This document shows, piece by piece, positions 19,331 through 28,116 of a stretch of DNA of 64,000 nt (its first letter is position 1; every line of letters begins with the position of its first letter). The notes under the pieces are model-generated. The model was not told the DNA's origin. It searched no databases and worked only from the letters and a program-made list of their open reading frames with translations. A program made the translations under genes and the position numbers. Source of the DNA: Caballeronia humi (lineage in GTDB: Bacteria; Pseudomonadota; Gammaproteobacteria; Burkholderiales; Burkholderiaceae); NCBI RefSeq assembly GCF_001544475.1, contig NZ_FCNW02000028.1, positions 1 through 64,000 of the forward strand. The letters are read 5' to 3'.

Positions 19331-20032
19331 TCAGAAGGCGCGGGCGTCCGGGTCCTGGTCGGCCACAGAGGCCGCCTGGATCACTTCGGGCGCGATTTCA
19401 GGCAGCACGATGCCGCAACGCGCGTGCGCCTCGCGCACCGGCGCAAACGAGCGCCGGTGGTGCTCGCATGGCCCGTGGTCGCGCAAGGCGGCCAGATGCT
19501 GCGGCGTGCCGTAGCCGGCGTGGACGTTGAAACCGTAGACGGGATGTGTCTCGTGCAATTGCAGCAACATGCGGTCGCGCGTGACTTTCGCGAGGATCGA
19601 CGCTGCCGAGATCTGCGCGACGAGCGCGTCGCCGCCGATCACGGCTTCGGATCGGATCGCGAGAATCGGGCAGCGGTTGCCGTCGATTTTGACGAGCGTC
19701 GGCGTCACCGACAGCCCTTCCACTGCGCGTTTCATCGCGAGCATCGTCGCGTGGAGGATGTTCAGCGTGTCGATTTCCTCGACATTCGCCGACGCGACGC
19801 AATACGCCAGCGCGCGGTCGACGATCTTTTCGTACAGTTCTTCGCGCTTTTTGGCGCTGAGCACCTTCGAGTCGTCGAGACCGCGGATCTTCGGTTTTGC
19901 GGGATCGAAAATCACTGCCGCCGCGACCACCGGCCCGGCCAGCGGCCCGCGCCCCGCTTCGTCGACGCCGCAAATCACATCGAGCGGCGAGTCGAAATTC
20001 AGGCCGCGCTGTCTGGACGATGTGCCTTTCAC
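19331..20032 (-). CDS. rnhB: Ribonuclease HII
   Basis: Removes ribonucleotides from DNA and the RNA of RNA/DNA hybrids. In 233 residues: GVDEAGRGPLAGPV (catalytic Asp24, Glu25), GLDDSKVLSAKKRE and the C-terminal DHGPCEHHRRSF region typical of the type II enzyme. The start overlaps the lpxB stop by 4 bases. The lpxA-lpxB-rnhB order is widely conserved in proteobacteria. Confidence 0.95.
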   Translation of the reverse strand: MKGTSSRQRGLNFDSPLDVICGVDEAGRGPLAGPVVAAAVIFDPAKPKIRGLDDSKVLSAKKREELYEKIVDRALAYCVASANVEEIDTLNILHATMLAMKRAVEGLSVTPTLVKIDGNRCPILAIRSEAVIGGDALVAQISAASILAKVTRDRMLLQLHETHPVYGFNVHAGYGTPQHLAALRDHGPCEHHRRSFAPVREAHARCGIVLPEIAPEVIQAASVADQDPDARAF

Positions 20033-21195
20033 CGCGGCCTCCGGGTTTCGAGCACCGTCGCGACGGCTTGCGCCGCCCGCTCTGCCGTGTTCTGCCGCAG
20101 CGCCAGGTGCATTTCGGTAAAGATTTGCGTGAGAGTACGTCGGTTCGCGTCGTCGTTCAACTGCTTCAGCGTGGCGTCGGCGAGGGCTTCGGGCGTCGCG
20201 AAGTGCTGCAGGATTTCCGGCACGACGAAACGCCCCGCCAGAATGTTCGGCAAACCGACGTACGGCAGATAACCCTGCCGCTTCATGATCTGGCCCGTGA
20301 GCCAGGGCACTTTGTACGAAATGACCATCGGCTTCTTCAGCAACGCCGCTTCCAGCGTCACCGTGCCGCTTTTCACGAGAATCGCGTCGGCGGCGGTCAT
20401 CGCGGTTTGCGCGCGGCCATCGGTGATGGTCAGGTTCAGCCGCGGATGCGCCTCGACGAGCGGTTGCAGCAATTCACGCAGCGCCGCGTTCGCCGCTGGC
20501 ACCAGAAAGCGCACGCCGGGTTCGCGCTGCTGCATCAGTTCCATCGCGTCGAAAAACGTCGGGCCGATCAGCGCGATTTCCGAACGGCGGCTGCCCGGCA
20601 GCACCGCGATCACCGGAGCGCCTTCGACCAAGCCAAGTTCGCGGCGCGCACCGAATGTGTCCGGCTCAAGCGGGATCTCATCGGCGAGCGGATGGCCTAC
20701 GTAAGTCGCCGCGACGCCCGCCTTCTCCATCAACGCGATCTCGAACGGAAACACGCAGAGCATGTGATCGACCGCTTTCACGATCTTCTTGATGCGCCCG
20801 CCGCGCCACGCCCAGATCGACGGACACACGAAATGCACCGTCGGAATACCCGCGTCGCGCAGCGCGTGCTCGAGCCCGAAATTGAAATCGGGCGCATCGA
20901 CGCCGATGAACACCGACGGCGGCTCGGCCAGCAATTGCCGCTTCAACTCGTTGCGGATGCCGAGAATTTCGGGAATGTGCCTGAGCGCTTCGACATAGCC
21001 GCGCACGGTCAGCTTGTCCATCGGCCAATGGGCGTCGAAGCCGACGGCCGTCATGCGCGGGCCGCCGATGCCGCTATAGTGCGTCGCGGCGGGCAGCCGC
21101 TCCTTGAGCCCGCCGAGCAGCGACGCCGCGAGCAGGTCGCCGGACGGCTCGCCCGCGACCATCGCGACGCGCAAGGGATTGGGTAACAGCGTCAT
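20029..21195 (-). CDS. lpxB: Lipid-A-disaccharide synthase
   Basis: GT19 glycosyltransferase joining UDP-2,3-diacylglucosamine and lipid X to the tetraacyl disaccharide of lipid A at the inner face of the inner membrane. The 388 residues show VAMVAGEPSGDLLAASLL at the N-terminus, VCPSIWAWRGGRIKKI, and the donor-binding segment AVLPGSRRSEIALIGP. It follows lpxA by 12 bases and overlaps rnhB. Confidence 0.97.
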   Translation of the reverse strand: MTLLPNPLRVAMVAGEPSGDLLAASLLGGLKERLPAATHYSGIGGPRMTAVGFDAHWPMDKLTVRGYVEALRHIPEILGIRNELKRQLLAEPPSVFIGVDAPDFNFGLEHALRDAGIPTVHFVCPSIWAWRGGRIKKIVKAVDHMLCVFPFEIALMEKAGVAATYVGHPLADEIPLEPDTFGARRELGLVEGAPVIAVLPGSRRSEIALIGPTFFDAMELMQQREPGVRFLVPAANAALRELLQPLVEAHPRLNLTITDGRAQTAMTAADAILVKSGTVTLEAALLKKPMVISYKVPWLTGQIMKRQGYLPYVGLPNILAGRFVVPEILQHFATPEALADATLKQLNDDANRRTLTQIFTEMHLALRQNTAERAAQAVATVLETRRPR

Positions 21196-21207
21196 TCAGG
21201 CGGCCGG

Positions 21208-21996
21208 TCAGCGGATGATGCCGCGCTGCGACGTCGCGATGAAATCGGAAAACGCGGTGACGGGCGCGTCGCCGTCGCCGCCGGCCGTCGACAGCTCGCG
21301 CAACTGCGCCTTCGCCTCTTCGAGCGACAAACCGCTCTTGTAGACGACGCGGTACGCCGCGCGCAACGCCGAAATCGCCTCGGCGGAAAAACCGCGCCGG
21401 CGCAAGCCTTCGACGTTGATGCCGTGCGGCTCCGCCTTGTTGCCCGCCGCGATCACGAACGGCGGCACGTCCTGCACGAGCGCCGAGGCGCCGCCGAGCA
21501 TCGAATGCGCGCCGATGCGCACGAACTGGTGCACGCCCGACATGCCGCCGACGATCGCGTGATCGCCGACTGTCACGTGGCCCGCCAGTTGCGCGTTGCT
21601 CGACATGATCACGTTGCTGCCAAGCCTGCAATCGTGGCCGACGTGCACGTAGGCCATGATCCAGCAGTCGTCGCCGACCGACGTCAGGCTCGCGTCCTGC
21701 ACGGTGCCGGTGTGGATCGTCGTGAATTCGCGGATCGTATTGCGGTTGCCGATTTCGAGCCGCGTGGGCTCGTCCTTGTACTTCATGTCCTGCGGCCGGC
21801 CGCCGACCGACGCGTAATGGCCGATGCGGTTATCTTCGCCGATCGTCGTGTGGCCTTCGATCACGCTGTGCGAGCCGATGGTCGTGCGCGCGCCGATCAC
21901 GACGTGCGCGCCGACGATCGCGTACGGTCCGACTTCGACGGATGCGTCGAGCTGAGCGCCCGGCTCGATGATCGCGGTAGGGTGAATCTTGCTCAT
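21208..21996 (-). CDS. lpxA: UDP-N-acetylglucosamine acyltransferase
   Basis: First step of lipid A synthesis: transfer of a 3-hydroxyacyl chain from ACP to UDP-GlcNAc. The 262-residue protein is a left-handed beta-helix with imperfect hexapeptide repeats (IGAHVVIGARTTIGSHSVI), the active-site His in YVHVGHDCRLG, and a helical C-terminal domain. Located between fabZ (60 bases upstream) and lpxB. Confidence 0.97.
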   Translation of the reverse strand: MSKIHPTAIIEPGAQLDASVEVGPYAIVGAHVVIGARTTIGSHSVIEGHTTIGEDNRIGHYASVGGRPQDMKYKDEPTRLEIGNRNTIREFTTIHTGTVQDASLTSVGDDCWIMAYVHVGHDCRLGSNVIMSSNAQLAGHVTVGDHAIVGGMSGVHQFVRIGAHSMLGGASALVQDVPPFVIAAGNKAEPHGINVEGLRRRGFSAEAISALRAAYRVVYKSGLSLEEAKAQLRELSTAGGDGDAPVTAFSDFIATSQRGIIR

Positions 21997-22056
21997 GCGC
22001 CCTCGCCTTGTGTTCTGTTCGTTTCGTCCGATGCTTTCGAAGCGTCGAAATTCGCT

Positions 22057-22521
22057 TTAAGCCTCGGTCCCGGTGTTCTTCACGGTGCACATGAGCGTGG
22101 CTTCCGCAGCGACCGCGCCCTCGACTTCGGCGCGCGCCTTGAATTTCCAGATGCCGCGCATGTACCGCTCGAATTCGACGTTCAGGATCAACTGGTCGCC
22201 CGGCTCGACGACACGCTTGAAACGCGCCCCGTCGATGCCGACGAAATAGTAGAGCGTCGTTTCCGGATCGTGCGGTTCTTCCGCGAACGTCAGCAGCGCG
22301 GCCGTCTGCGCGAGCGCCTCGAGGATCAGCACGCCTGGCATCACGGGACGCGTCGGGAAGTGACCCTGGAAATACGGCTCGTTGATCGACACGTTCTTGA
22401 GCGCTTTGATGCTCTTGTGCGGCTCGAGTTCGAGCACACGATCCACGAGCAGGATCGGATACCGATGCGGCAGCAACGTGAGAATCTTGTGGATGTCGAG
22501 GTTGATTTTTTCTGTGCTCAT
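22057..22521 (-). CDS. fabZ: 3-hydroxyacyl-[ACP] dehydratase FabZ
   Basis: Dehydrates 3-hydroxyacyl-ACP in fatty acid elongation and competes with LpxA/LpxD for the same substrates. 154 residues with the hot-dog fold; catalytic His54 and Glu68 in GHFPTRPVMPGVLILEAL. The frame stays open upstream to 22575, but the family N-terminus MSTEKINLDIHKIL begins at the ATG at 22521. It lies between lpxD and lpxA as in most Gram-negatives. Confidence 0.96.
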   Translation of the reverse strand: MSTEKINLDIHKILTLLPHRYPILLVDRVLELEPHKSIKALKNVSINEPYFQGHFPTRPVMPGVLILEALAQTAALLTFAEEPHDPETTLYYFVGIDGARFKRVVEPGDQLILNVEFERYMRGIWKFKARAEVEGAVAAEATLMCTVKNTGTEA

Positions 22522-22562
22522 GGTCGTTCTGCTCGCGCGCCTGTTAAGCGCGGATGTTGACT

Positions 22563-22584
22563 GCGGGCCGCGCACGCGGCCCGC
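22563..22584. repeat. Perfect GC-rich hairpin between lpxD and fabZ
   Basis: GCGGGCCGCG (22563-22572) pairs with CGCGGCCCGC (22575-22584) around CA. There is no T-run on either side, so it is not a standard terminator; it may set mRNA stability or tune fabZ relative to lpxD. Confidence 0.6.
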
Positions 22585-22645
22585 CGGGGATGCTGATGTC
22601 TCGTTCGCGGCTCGAACCGGCCCGCTTTCGGGGTGACGCTGCTGG

Positions 22646-23740
22646 CTAGTCGCCGTCGCGCTTGTCGAGCGCGGCTTCGAGCGCCTTGATTCGGTCGCGC
22701 AGTTTGTCGAGATTGCGCACGAGCGCCGCGCTCTTGTTCCAGTCGGCGTGATTCACGGCCGGGAAAGCGCTCGTGTACATGCCGGCTTTTGTCAGCGATT
22801 TCGACACGCCCGACTGCGCCGTCACGATCACATAGTCCGCGAGGGTCACGTGGCCCGCGATGCCCACCGCGCCGCCGATCATGCAGTGCCGCCCGATGTT
22901 CGTGCTGCCCGCAATGCCCGCGCAGCCCGCGATCACTGTGTACGCGCCGATCCGGCAGTTGTGCCCGATCTGCACGAGATTGTCGATCTTCACGCATTCC
23001 TCGATGATCGTGTCGGCCATCGCGCCGCGATCGATCGTGGTGTTCGCACCGATTTCGACGTCCGCGGCAATATCGACCGCGCCCACCTGCGGGATCTTCA
23101 CCCAACTACCAGTGCGCGCCTCGCCCTCGCCGACGAAGTCCGGCGCGAAGCCGAAACCGTCCGCGCCAATCACCGCGCCCGCGTGCACGATCACGCGCGC
23201 GCCGAGCTTGCAGCCGTGATACACCGTGACGTTCGGGTATAGATGGACGTCGTCGCCGAGCTTCACGCCCCGTCCGATCACGACGCCCGCGTCGAGCTTC
23301 ACTCGCTCGCCGATCACCGCGCCCGCTTCCACCGACACGTGCGCGCCGATCACGGCGCTCGGGGCGACCTTTACGGACGGATCGATCGATGCGCTCGGAT
23401 GCACGCCGGGTATGGCGGGTGGCATAGCGAGGTCGATGAACGCCTGCGCGACGCGCGCGAAGTAAGCGTAGGGATTCGGCGTGACGATGAAGTTGAGGCC
23501 CTCGCGGGCCATCACTTTCTCGCGATCCGCGGGTGAAATCAGGACCGCGCCCGCGCGCGTCGTCTCGACTTGCGGCAGATATTTCTGATTCGCGAGAAAC
23601 GCAAGCTGCGCGGGACCGGCCTTGTCGAGCGGCGCCAGGCTGCCGACCCGATGCGCCGCATCGCCGGCGATCTCGCCGCCGAAGCGCTTGGTCAACTCGG
23701 CGAGCGTGATCGTCATGTCCGGTTCAGTGCCTGATGCCAT
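22646..23740 (-). CDS. lpxD: UDP-3-O-(3-hydroxyacyl)glucosamine N-acyltransferase
   Basis: Third step of lipid A synthesis: N-acylation of UDP-3-O-acylglucosamine. 364 residues: an N-terminal uridine-binding domain, many hexapeptide repeats of the left-handed beta-helix (VIGAHVSVEAGAVIGERVKL), the catalytic His in QIGHNCRIGAYTVI, and a C-terminal helix. AGGAG ten bases before the ATG at 23740 supports that start over the internal ATG at 23716. It follows skp by 17 bases. Confidence 0.96.
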   Translation of the reverse strand: MASGTEPDMTITLAELTKRFGGEIAGDAAHRVGSLAPLDKAGPAQLAFLANQKYLPQVETTRAGAVLISPADREKVMAREGLNFIVTPNPYAYFARVAQAFIDLAMPPAIPGVHPSASIDPSVKVAPSAVIGAHVSVEAGAVIGERVKLDAGVVIGRGVKLGDDVHLYPNVTVYHGCKLGARVIVHAGAVIGADGFGFAPDFVGEGEARTGSWVKIPQVGAVDIAADVEIGANTTIDRGAMADTIIEECVKIDNLVQIGHNCRIGAYTVIAGCAGIAGSTNIGRHCMIGGAVGIAGHVTLADYVIVTAQSGVSKSLTKAGMYTSAFPAVNHADWNKSAALVRNLDKLRDRIKALEAALDKRDGD

Positions 23741-23757
23741 GCGTGTGTGGCTCCTGA

Positions 23758-24342
23758 TCAGTTCGCGCTACTGGCGGCAAGTGCCTTCAGCACCTGATCG
23801 GTGATATCGATGCGCGGGCTCACGTACACCGCTTCCTGCACGATCAGGTCGTAATGCTGCTGCTCGGCGATCTGCTTGATGACCTTGTTCGCGCGATCCA
23901 GCACCGCCGCGAGTTCTTCGTTGCGGCGCTGGTTCAGGTCTTCGCGGAATTCACGCTGCTTGCGCTGGAAGTCGGCGTCCAGTTGCGACAGATCGCGCTG
24001 ACGCGCGGCACGGTCGGTCGCGGACATCGACGGACCGTTTTTGTCCATGCCGTCCGACATTGTTTTCAGGCGTTGGGCCATTTCCTGCAACGCCTTGTCG
24101 CGCTTCGAAAACTCCTGCTCGAGCTTCGTCTGCGCCGCTTTCGCCGCCGCCGATTCGCGCAGGATGCGGTCGGAATTGACCGCCGCGATCCGGGCCGACG
24201 GGATGTCCTGGGCATTCGCCGCAGAAACGCCGGAGAAGCCGATCATCATCGAGAGCGCCAGGGCCAATCCCACATGTTTCGAAAGCTTACCGGTTCGCAA
24301 AGTCTTCCTCACGTTACTAGAGTGCAGAAACGAGTCACGCAT
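23758..24342 (-). CDS. skp: Periplasmic chaperone Skp/OmpH family
   Basis: About 194 residues. A signal peptide (GLALALSMMIGFSGVSAANA|Q) is followed by the OmpH/Skp coiled-coil arms (QTKLEQEFSKRDKALQEM ... RKQREFREDLNQRRNEEL) and a small C-terminal core. The chaperone holds unfolded outer-membrane proteins on the way to BAM, fitting its position directly after bamA. The first codons read GTG-ATG; I use the ATG at 24342, with GTG at 24345 as alternative. The n-region is longer than usual, about 24 residues. Confidence 0.92.
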   Translation of the reverse strand: MRDSFLHSSNVRKTLRTGKLSKHVGLALALSMMIGFSGVSAANAQDIPSARIAAVNSDRILRESAAAKAAQTKLEQEFSKRDKALQEMAQRLKTMSDGMDKNGPSMSATDRAARQRDLSQLDADFQRKQREFREDLNQRRNEELAAVLDRANKVIKQIAEQQHYDLIVQEAVYVSPRIDITDQVLKALAASSAN

Positions 24343-24346
24343 CACG

Positions 24347-26659
24347 TCAGAATGCCGTGCCGATCTGGAACTGGAACTTCTGGTACTGGTCGCCTTCGTG
24401 TTTCTGCAGCGGGAAACCCAGGCTCAGCTTGAGCGGGCCGATCGGCGAGATCCACGCGAGACCGAAACCGTAGCCGTAGCGCAGACCGTTCGAACCACCG
24501 GCCGTGCCGCCCTGGCCCGGATCGCCCCAGACGTTACCGCCGTCGAGGAACGTGAAGACGCGCAGCGTGCGGTCGTAGCCCGTGCCCGGCAGCGGGAATG
24601 TCAGTTCGATGTTACCCACCGCCATGCGCGAGCCACCGATCGGGTCGCCCGTCGTCGCGTCACGCGGACCGAGCGAGCTCGGCTCGTAGCCGCGCACCGA
24701 ACCGATACCGCCGGCGTAGTAGTTCTTGAAGATCGGATACGTCTGGCCCTGCAGCCCTTTGCCGTAACCGCCCTGCAGGTTGAAGCCGAGTACGAAGCCG
24801 CGCGCGAACGAATAGTAATACTGGAACTGGGCGTCGAACTTGCCGTAGGTCGTGCCACCGAGCGGCGTGCCATATTCGGCGTTCGTCTGCAGGTAGTAGC
24901 CGCGGCTCGGCACCAGGGCGCTATCACGATTGTCACGCGACCAGCCTACCGTCAGCGGAATGTTGTTCACCACACGGCCGAACTCGTTCACATAGTTCTT
25001 ATAGGCCGTCGGCGTGTTCTGATCCACGTCCATCGTGTTCTGCTCGATGCCGGCACCGAAATACACGGTGTCCTGCTCGGAGAACGGGATGCCGAACTTC
25101 GTATCGAAGCCCATCGTGACGATCTTGAAGCTCGAATCCGTCGAGTAGTACAGCGGCTGGTACGTGCGGTAGTACGCGTCGGTGATGCGCTTGATGCCGT
25201 CGATCGTGAAGTACGGATCGACCTGCGTCACCGTCAGCGTGCGGTACGTCTTCGCGGTGTTCACGTTGACCGCGAGGCTCGTGCCGGAACCGAACACGTT
25301 GTCCTGCGACACGCCCGCCGAGAGCACCACCTTGTCCGTCGAGGAAAAGCCCGCGCCCAGCGTGATCGCGCCGGTCGGCTTTTCCGCGACCTTCACGTCC
25401 ACGTCGACCTGGTCGTTCGTGCCTTCGACCGGCAGCGTGGTGACATCGACGTCGGTGAAGTAGCCGAGACGGTTCACGCGATCCTTCGAGAGCGCGAGGC
25501 GACTCGAATCGAACCACGAGCTTTCAAGCTGGCGCATTTCGCGACGCACGACTTCGTCGCGCGTACGCGTATTGCCCACGATATTCACGCGACGCACGTA
25601 AACGCGGCGGCTCGGATCGACTTGCAGCGTCAGCTCGACGGTATGGTTCGTTTGATCGATCTGAGGCTGCGCGTTGACCTGCGCGAATGCGTAGCCATAC
25701 TCGCCGAGCTTGTCGACGATCGCCTTCGTGGTCGCCTGCAGCTTTTCGGCCGAGAAACGCTCGCCCGGTTTGATCTTGATCAGCTTGGTGAGTTCGGCCT
25801 CGCGGTCGAGCAGATTACCCGCAAGCTTGATGCTGCTCACCTTGTACGGCTCGCCTTCGTGAAGCGCGACCGTCAGGTACATGTCCTTCTTGTCCGGCGA
25901 GATCGACACCTGCGTCGAGTCGATACTGAATTCGAGGTAGCCGCGATTCAGGTAATACGAGCGGACGTTCTCGAGGTCGCCCGTCAGCTTTTCCTTCGCG
26001 TACAGATCGTTCTTCGTGTACCAGGAGAACCAGTTTGGCGTGGAAAGCTGCATTTCATCGCGCAGCGTGCTCGTGCTGACCGCGTTGTTGCCGATGAAGT
26101 TGATCTGGCGGATCTTCGCGCTCGGACCTTCCGCGACCGAGAACAGAATCGACACGCGATTGCGGTCGACCGGTGTCACCGTCGTCGTCACTTCGGCCGC
26201 GTAGTAGCCGCGCGTGAGGTACTGGCGCTTGAGTTCCTGCTCCGCGCGATCGACGAGCGCCTTGTCGTACGACCGGCCTTGCGACAACCCGACCGAGCGC
26301 AATGCCTTTGTCAGATTGTCCTTGTCGAATTCATGGAGACCGGCGAAGTCGATCTGCGAAATGGCCGGACGTTCCTGCACCTGCACCACGACGACATTGC
26401 CTTCGGTGGCAATCTGCACGTCGTTGAAGAAGCCCGTTGCGTAGAGCGCGCGAATCGCTTCGGATGCCTTGTCGTCGGTGAACGTGTCGCCTTGCTTGAT
26501 CGGCAGGTAGGCGAAGACGGAACCCGGTTCGATGCGCTGGAGACCGTCGATCCGGATATCCTGCACGACAAAAGGCGTGGTCGCGTGTGCCGCCATGCCG
26601 GTTGCGGCCAGTGCCGCGGCCACAGCCGTCTTAGGAACAAAGCGATGAGGTTTGAACAA
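24347..26659 (-). CDS. bamA: Outer-membrane protein assembly factor BamA
   Basis: Core of the BAM complex: 770 residues with a signal peptide (TAVAAALAATGMAAHA), five periplasmic POTRA domains (first FVVQDIRIDGLQRIEPGSVF) and a 16-stranded Omp85 barrel. The barrel lid motif VRGYEPSSLG (VRGF/Y type) and the terminal aromatic residue QIGTAF are visible. Co-localised with rseP upstream and skp, lpxD, fabZ downstream, the conserved envelope block. bamD, its lipoprotein partner, is elsewhere in this window. Confidence 0.98.
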   Translation of the reverse strand: MFKPHRFVPKTAVAAALAATGMAAHATTPFVVQDIRIDGLQRIEPGSVFAYLPIKQGDTFTDDKASEAIRALYATGFFNDVQIATEGNVVVVQVQERPAISQIDFAGLHEFDKDNLTKALRSVGLSQGRSYDKALVDRAEQELKRQYLTRGYYAAEVTTTVTPVDRNRVSILFSVAEGPSAKIRQINFIGNNAVSTSTLRDEMQLSTPNWFSWYTKNDLYAKEKLTGDLENVRSYYLNRGYLEFSIDSTQVSISPDKKDMYLTVALHEGEPYKVSSIKLAGNLLDREAELTKLIKIKPGERFSAEKLQATTKAIVDKLGEYGYAFAQVNAQPQIDQTNHTVELTLQVDPSRRVYVRRVNIVGNTRTRDEVVRREMRQLESSWFDSSRLALSKDRVNRLGYFTDVDVTTLPVEGTNDQVDVDVKVAEKPTGAITLGAGFSSTDKVVLSAGVSQDNVFGSGTSLAVNVNTAKTYRTLTVTQVDPYFTIDGIKRITDAYYRTYQPLYYSTDSSFKIVTMGFDTKFGIPFSEQDTVYFGAGIEQNTMDVDQNTPTAYKNYVNEFGRVVNNIPLTVGWSRDNRDSALVPSRGYYLQTNAEYGTPLGGTTYGKFDAQFQYYYSFARGFVLGFNLQGGYGKGLQGQTYPIFKNYYAGGIGSVRGYEPSSLGPRDATTGDPIGGSRMAVGNIELTFPLPGTGYDRTLRVFTFLDGGNVWGDPGQGGTAGGSNGLRYGYGFGLAWISPIGPLKLSLGFPLQKHEGDQYQKFQFQIGTAF

Positions 26660-26735
26660 CGTGCTTCCCCAGTGTTAAAGCTGCATCAGTTCCGGCGGTC
26701 TTCATGATGAGACGCCAGGGACTGATGGAAATGGA

Positions 26736-28109
26736 TCAAAAACGAATCAGGCGAGCCAGGTCGTTGAACAGCGCAATCATCGACAAAGCGACGATGCACA
26801 CGAGGCCCGCCCGTTGCAGAACCAGCTGCCAGCGATCGGAAACCGCTTTGCCGGTAACGGCTTCAACCAAATAATATAACAGATGACCACCGTCCAAAAC
26901 CGGAATCGGTAACAAGTTCAGCACCCCCAGACTGATGCTGACGAGCGCCAGAAACGACACGAATGCCGATAATCCGAGCCGCGCGCTCTTGCCCGCGTAG
27001 TCGGCGATGGTGACCGGTCCCGACAGGTTCTTGAGCGATGCCTCGCCGACGATCATCCGCCCGAACATGCGCAGCGAATACACGCTGATGTCCCACGTAC
27101 GGTTCACGCCGAGCCGCACGCTTTCGACCGGGCCATAGCGCACGTCGACGGTCGGCAGATGGTTCGCGAGCGCCGCGCCGATGCGCCCCACTTCGCGGCC
27201 GCTATCCGCGTCGCGCTTGAGATCCGGCACGACCTGCACCGTGCGCGCGCTGCCATCGCGTTCGACCGTGAGCGTCACCGGCTTGCCCGCGTGCGTCTTC
27301 ACGAAATCGATGAAACCGCTTGCGTTCTGCACCTTCTTGCCGTCGATCGCGATCAGCTTGTCGCCCGCCCGCAGGCCGCCCTTTTGCGCCGCGCTGCCTG
27401 CTTCGACACCCGCTACCGCGAGCGTGCCGCCGCCGGGCGCGAAGCCGAGCTTGTCCATGAAATCGGTGTCGGCGTCGGGGTCGCCGATGCCCGCGACGTC
27501 GATCGGGAAATCGAACGTGCCGTCGGGCTTTTTCGCCGTGAGCACGACGCGGCGGTGATCGAACGAGGCGTCGAGCAGCTTCCAGCGCAGGTCGGACCAC
27601 GAGCGGATCGGGTGCGAATCGCCGCCGCTCTGCGCGTCGCGCATCGACAGAATCGTTTCGCCGCCTTCGAAGCCGGCCTGAGCCGCGGCGGTATCGGCGG
27701 CGGGGGTTGCGATGATCGCGGCGGGTTCCGTTACGCCGCCGGCGAACACGGCCGCGAACAGCGCGATCGCGAGGACGAAGTTGGCGATCGGCCCGGCCGC
27801 GACGATCGCGATGCGCTTGCCGACGCTCTGCCGGTTGAACGCCCGCGGAAGATCCTCGGGCGGGATCGCGCTGTCGGCTTCGCGCTCGTCGAGCATCTTC
27901 ACGTAGCCGCCGAGCGGCAGCGCGGCGATCGTCCACTCGACGCCCGTCTTCTTGCTGATCCAGCGCACGAGCGGCTTGCCGAAGCCGACCGAGAAGCGCA
28001 GCACCTTCACGCCGCACAGTCGCGCGACGCTGTAGTGGCCGAATTCGTGGACGACGACAAGCACGCCTATCGCGACGACGAAGGCAACGATTTCGGTCAG
28101 GAAGTTCAT
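26736..28109 (-). CDS. rseP: Site-2 intramembrane protease RseP
   Basis: Inner-membrane zinc metalloprotease that cleaves anti-sigma factors (RseA type) and signal-peptide remnants in the envelope stress response. The 457 residues show HEFGH (21-25) in the first transmembrane helix, two PDZ domains between the membrane segments, and LDGGHLLYYLVEA in the third, supplying the zinc-binding Asp. It lies between dxr (7 bases upstream) and bamA. Confidence 0.96.
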   Translation of the reverse strand: MNFLTEIVAFVVAIGVLVVVHEFGHYSVARLCGVKVLRFSVGFGKPLVRWISKKTGVEWTIAALPLGGYVKMLDEREADSAIPPEDLPRAFNRQSVGKRIAIVAAGPIANFVLAIALFAAVFAGGVTEPAAIIATPAADTAAAQAGFEGGETILSMRDAQSGGDSHPIRSWSDLRWKLLDASFDHRRVVLTAKKPDGTFDFPIDVAGIGDPDADTDFMDKLGFAPGGGTLAVAGVEAGSAAQKGGLRAGDKLIAIDGKKVQNASGFIDFVKTHAGKPVTLTVERDGSARTVQVVPDLKRDADSGREVGRIGAALANHLPTVDVRYGPVESVRLGVNRTWDISVYSLRMFGRMIVGEASLKNLSGPVTIADYAGKSARLGLSAFVSFLALVSISLGVLNLLPIPVLDGGHLLYYLVEAVTGKAVSDRWQLVLQRAGLVCIVALSMIALFNDLARLIRF

Positions 28110-28116
28110 GACGGCC

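Noticed and set aside
24041..26707. 888-codon frame antisense to skp and bamA
   Set aside because: It spans two unrelated genes on the other strand and shows only Arg/Val/His-rich shadow sequence.
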